From Pseudovirgaria hyperparasitica (taxonomy: Eukaryota > Ascomycota > Dothideomycetes > Acrospermales > Acrospermaceae): DNA of 20,355 nucleotides. Location: positions 1 through 20,355 of the forward strand of contig NW_022985601.1 in the NCBI RefSeq assembly GCF_010093815.1. The letters run 5' to 3'. A program made the translations under genes and the position numbers. The notes below the pieces were generated by a model that worked only from the letters and a program-made list of their open reading frames with translations, did not search any database and was not told the origin of the DNA. Below are positions 19,001-20,355 of this stretch, piece by piece (within the stretch, counting starts at the first letter, position 1; the number at the start of each line of letters is the position of its first letter).

Positions 19001-20208
19001 GTCTCAAGAATACTAATATTATTTATTATACTAGCCTTAGCTAATAGCCTCTTATTCTTTAAATAGATGTAGGCATAGTTATCTTTAAATAATATAGACT
19101 TTCTATCTCTAATTATCTTTCCTATAGATAATAGATTTACTCTAAAATTAGGTATATAAAGGTAGTTCTTAATTAATATCTTTATATTAGTAGATGTAAT
19201 TAGAACTCTATAATCGCCTATACTACTAGCATTTATAACTCTATTTGAATCTCCCTATTTAATAGTATTATTACATTCTTTAATACTAATAAAGAGGCTC
19301 TTATTAGAGTAAATATTAATGCTAGCCCCTGAATCTATAATCCAAGAGGTTTTATGGAAAGAGCTATTAATAGACTCTATTTTTTAAATAGTAGAGTCAT
19401 TAATTAAAGTAGTAAATACCTCTTCTTCTTGTTTAGAAGAAGCATTTATCTCTTTATTCTTCTCTTTCTCTTTCTTTTACTTTTGCTTTCCTTTCCCCTT
19501 ATTATAGGGTTTTAAATGAGGATATTTTTTAAAACACTTATCTTCTATATGATTTGGTTTCTTACAGTAAGAGCATTTATTAGAACTGGTATTATTGGCC
19601 ATTTCTATATCAATTATCTCATTTTTTGGTAAAGACTTTGATTTTATCCTTCTAGACTCATCTAGTAGATAATTAAATATTTCATCTATATCTAAATCCT
19701 TATCCTTTCTAATAGACTGGGTAATAATAGTTACTAGGTTTTCATATTCCTTAGTAAGGTTATTTAATACCCATGCTATTATGAATTTATCAGGTAATTC
19801 AAGTAATTTAGACTTTAGATCATCTCTAATTCTTATAATCTTATTTAAATACTCCTCTATATTCTTAGAGGCTCTAAGAGTAGTATTAAATAATTCTTTA
19901 TATAATAAGAATTCAGAGCTAAACCCCTTTGCCTAGTATAGATTCTTTAACCTTATCCATAAATTAAAGGGATTTAATATATTCCTTGTTTGGAGCAAAG
20001 GGCTATTAGCAAGTGCTAGTCTAATAATAGACATAGTCTTTCTTACCATTAGTATATAGTTCTTAATTTCAAGACTATTCATGCTCTTAGGATGTGCTTC
20101 TATAGTAGTAGTATAACCTTTTTCTATTAGAATAGACTCCATTCTAATAGCCTAGATATTATAATTACTAGCTCCTAAGAGTCTAGGAATTTTAGATAAA
20201 TCGCTCAT
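16078..20208 (-). pseudogene. Copia-B gag-pol polyprotein, one uninterrupted frame with nonsense codons
   Basis: The ATG at 20208-20206 and the stop TAA at 16080-16078 are in the same frame 1,377 codons apart, normal for a Ty1/copia polyprotein. Domains in order: Gag (residues about 1-200); CX2CX4HX4C knuckle intact (Cys 19575, Cys 19566, His 19551, Cys 19536); protease DSGAS (Asp 19335); integrase zinc site with His 18900 and one Cys 18795 kept but the second His (18885) and first Cys (18804) now Tyr; integrase core with Asp 18714, second Asp changed to Asn in HSNNAREY (18522), and Glu kept in VERINRTL; a Ser/Asn/Arg-rich linker (about 17870-17640); reverse transcriptase with AYVDDILVF (Tyr 17079); RNase H with VDSDWGGD near 16540, SSCEAEYMAL (Cys 16425) and DNQSAIE. 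More than a dozen in-frame stops were read, for example at 20154, about 19934 and 19480; all were TAA/TAG. No frameshift was found at eight checked anchors. It cannot make protein, but it is close to its progenitor. Confidence 0.93.
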
Positions 20209-20223
20209 TTTTTAGGTTCTATA

Positions 20224-20235
20224 CTCTGATAAATA
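20224..20235 (-). other. Candidate primer-binding site of copia-B
   Basis: The minus strand reads ATTTATCAGAGT, matching 8 of 12 bases of the initiator-Met-type site TGGTATCAGAGC used by many copia elements. It lies 16 bases upstream of the gag ATG. The match is partial and the LTR edge is not proven. Confidence 0.35.
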
Positions 20236-20355
20236 CAAGTAGAGCTAATCTAGCTCTACTATTTTCTAGAGAGAATTTAGATAAATTCTAGAGACCTTAA
20301 TTTAAGAGCTATGATTATAAGACTTATAATATAAGCTTATAGTAATACTATAATA
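20236..20355 (-). mobile_element. End of the copia-B 5' LTR, truncated by the window edge
   Basis: This is non-coding AT-rich sequence between the likely primer-binding site and the edge. It begins with a hairpin (20238-20260). By position it should be the U5 end of the LTR, but it does not visibly match the 3' LTR side. Confidence 0.4.
20238..20260. repeat. Perfect hairpin with 10-bp arms next to the primer-binding site
   Basis: AGTAGAGCTA (20238-20247) pairs exactly with TAGCTCTACT (20251-20260) across ATC. Confidence 0.95.

Larger units (their letters stand above)
16025..20355 (-). mobile_element. Ty1/copia LTR retrotransposon copia-B, mildly RIP-mutated, 5' LTR cut by window edge
   Basis: The order on the minus strand is part of the 5' LTR, a weak primer-binding site, gag-pol, polypurine tract and 3' LTR. 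The domain order protease-integrase-reverse transcriptase-RNase H defines Ty1/copia. It retains many CpA/TpG and CAA/CAG codons, unlike the left half of the window, so it is the youngest or least affected insertion here. It lies beside the broken copia-A pol on the same strand. Confidence 0.92.

Noticed and set aside
19933-20142. 69-codon minus-strand frame as a separate gene
   Set aside because: It is part of copia-B Gag between two nonsense codons; the real ATG is at 20208.
1-20355. tRNA or rRNA genes
   Set aside because: I saw no cloverleaf with conserved arms and no conserved rRNA stretch; hairpins found are simple palindromes.

Overview
The window looks like a piece of a filamentous ascomycete (Pezizomycotina) genome: an AT-rich, gene-poor block built almost entirely of transposon relics damaged by repeat-induced point mutation (RIP). 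The sequence shows this directly. CpA and TpG are scarce across most of the window while TpA is extreme. CpG is still common in the central element. Every in-frame stop I found inside the recognisable reading frames is TAA or TAG, as expected from CAA, CAG and TGG after C-to-T or G-to-A change. Conserved Cys and His codons have become Tyr (TGY or CAY to TAY). The species cannot be named. I see no intact host gene, rRNA, tRNA or CRISPR array.

Layout. (1) 1-8090, plus strand: ruined coding-like frames of unrecognised elements. They include a Gag-like frame with two zinc knuckles in which all Cys and His are Tyr (883-996), several in-frame tandem repeats, and a large gene relic (about 3720-7360). 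That relic carries four copies of a ~78-codon repeat and ends in a TGA. (2) 8095-8328: a short patch that kept CpA and TpG. (3) 8329-13169: a two-ORF non-LTR retrotransposon (LINE of the I/Tad type). ORF1 has the classic three CCHC knuckles; ORF2 has an endonuclease, a reverse transcriptase with YVDD, and a C-terminal CCHC. The element is bracketed by two 31-nt palindromes that are exact reverse complements of each other. (4) 13170-13960: satellite-like repeats with 131-136-bp and 20-bp units. (5) 13960-15355: a minus-strand Ty1/copia remnant, with an LTR, a polypurine tract and the RNase H end of pol. (6) about 15360-20355: a second, younger Ty1/copia element on the minus strand. Its 1,377-codon gag-pol frame (20208-16078) has no frameshift; Gag, zinc knuckle, protease, integrase, reverse transcriptase and RNase H are all readable in order, broken only by nonsense codons. 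Its 5' LTR runs off the right edge.

The genes do not work together as a host system. They form a nest of insertions in different stages of decay. The right-hand copia is mildly mutated, the LINE is heavily mutated but aligned in frame, and the left third is so mutated that families are hard to name. The features most worth following are the inverted palindrome pair around the LINE, the repeat-bearing unknown gene at 3720-7360 whose frame breaks fall exactly on TA microsatellites, and the perfect hairpins in and around the LTRs.
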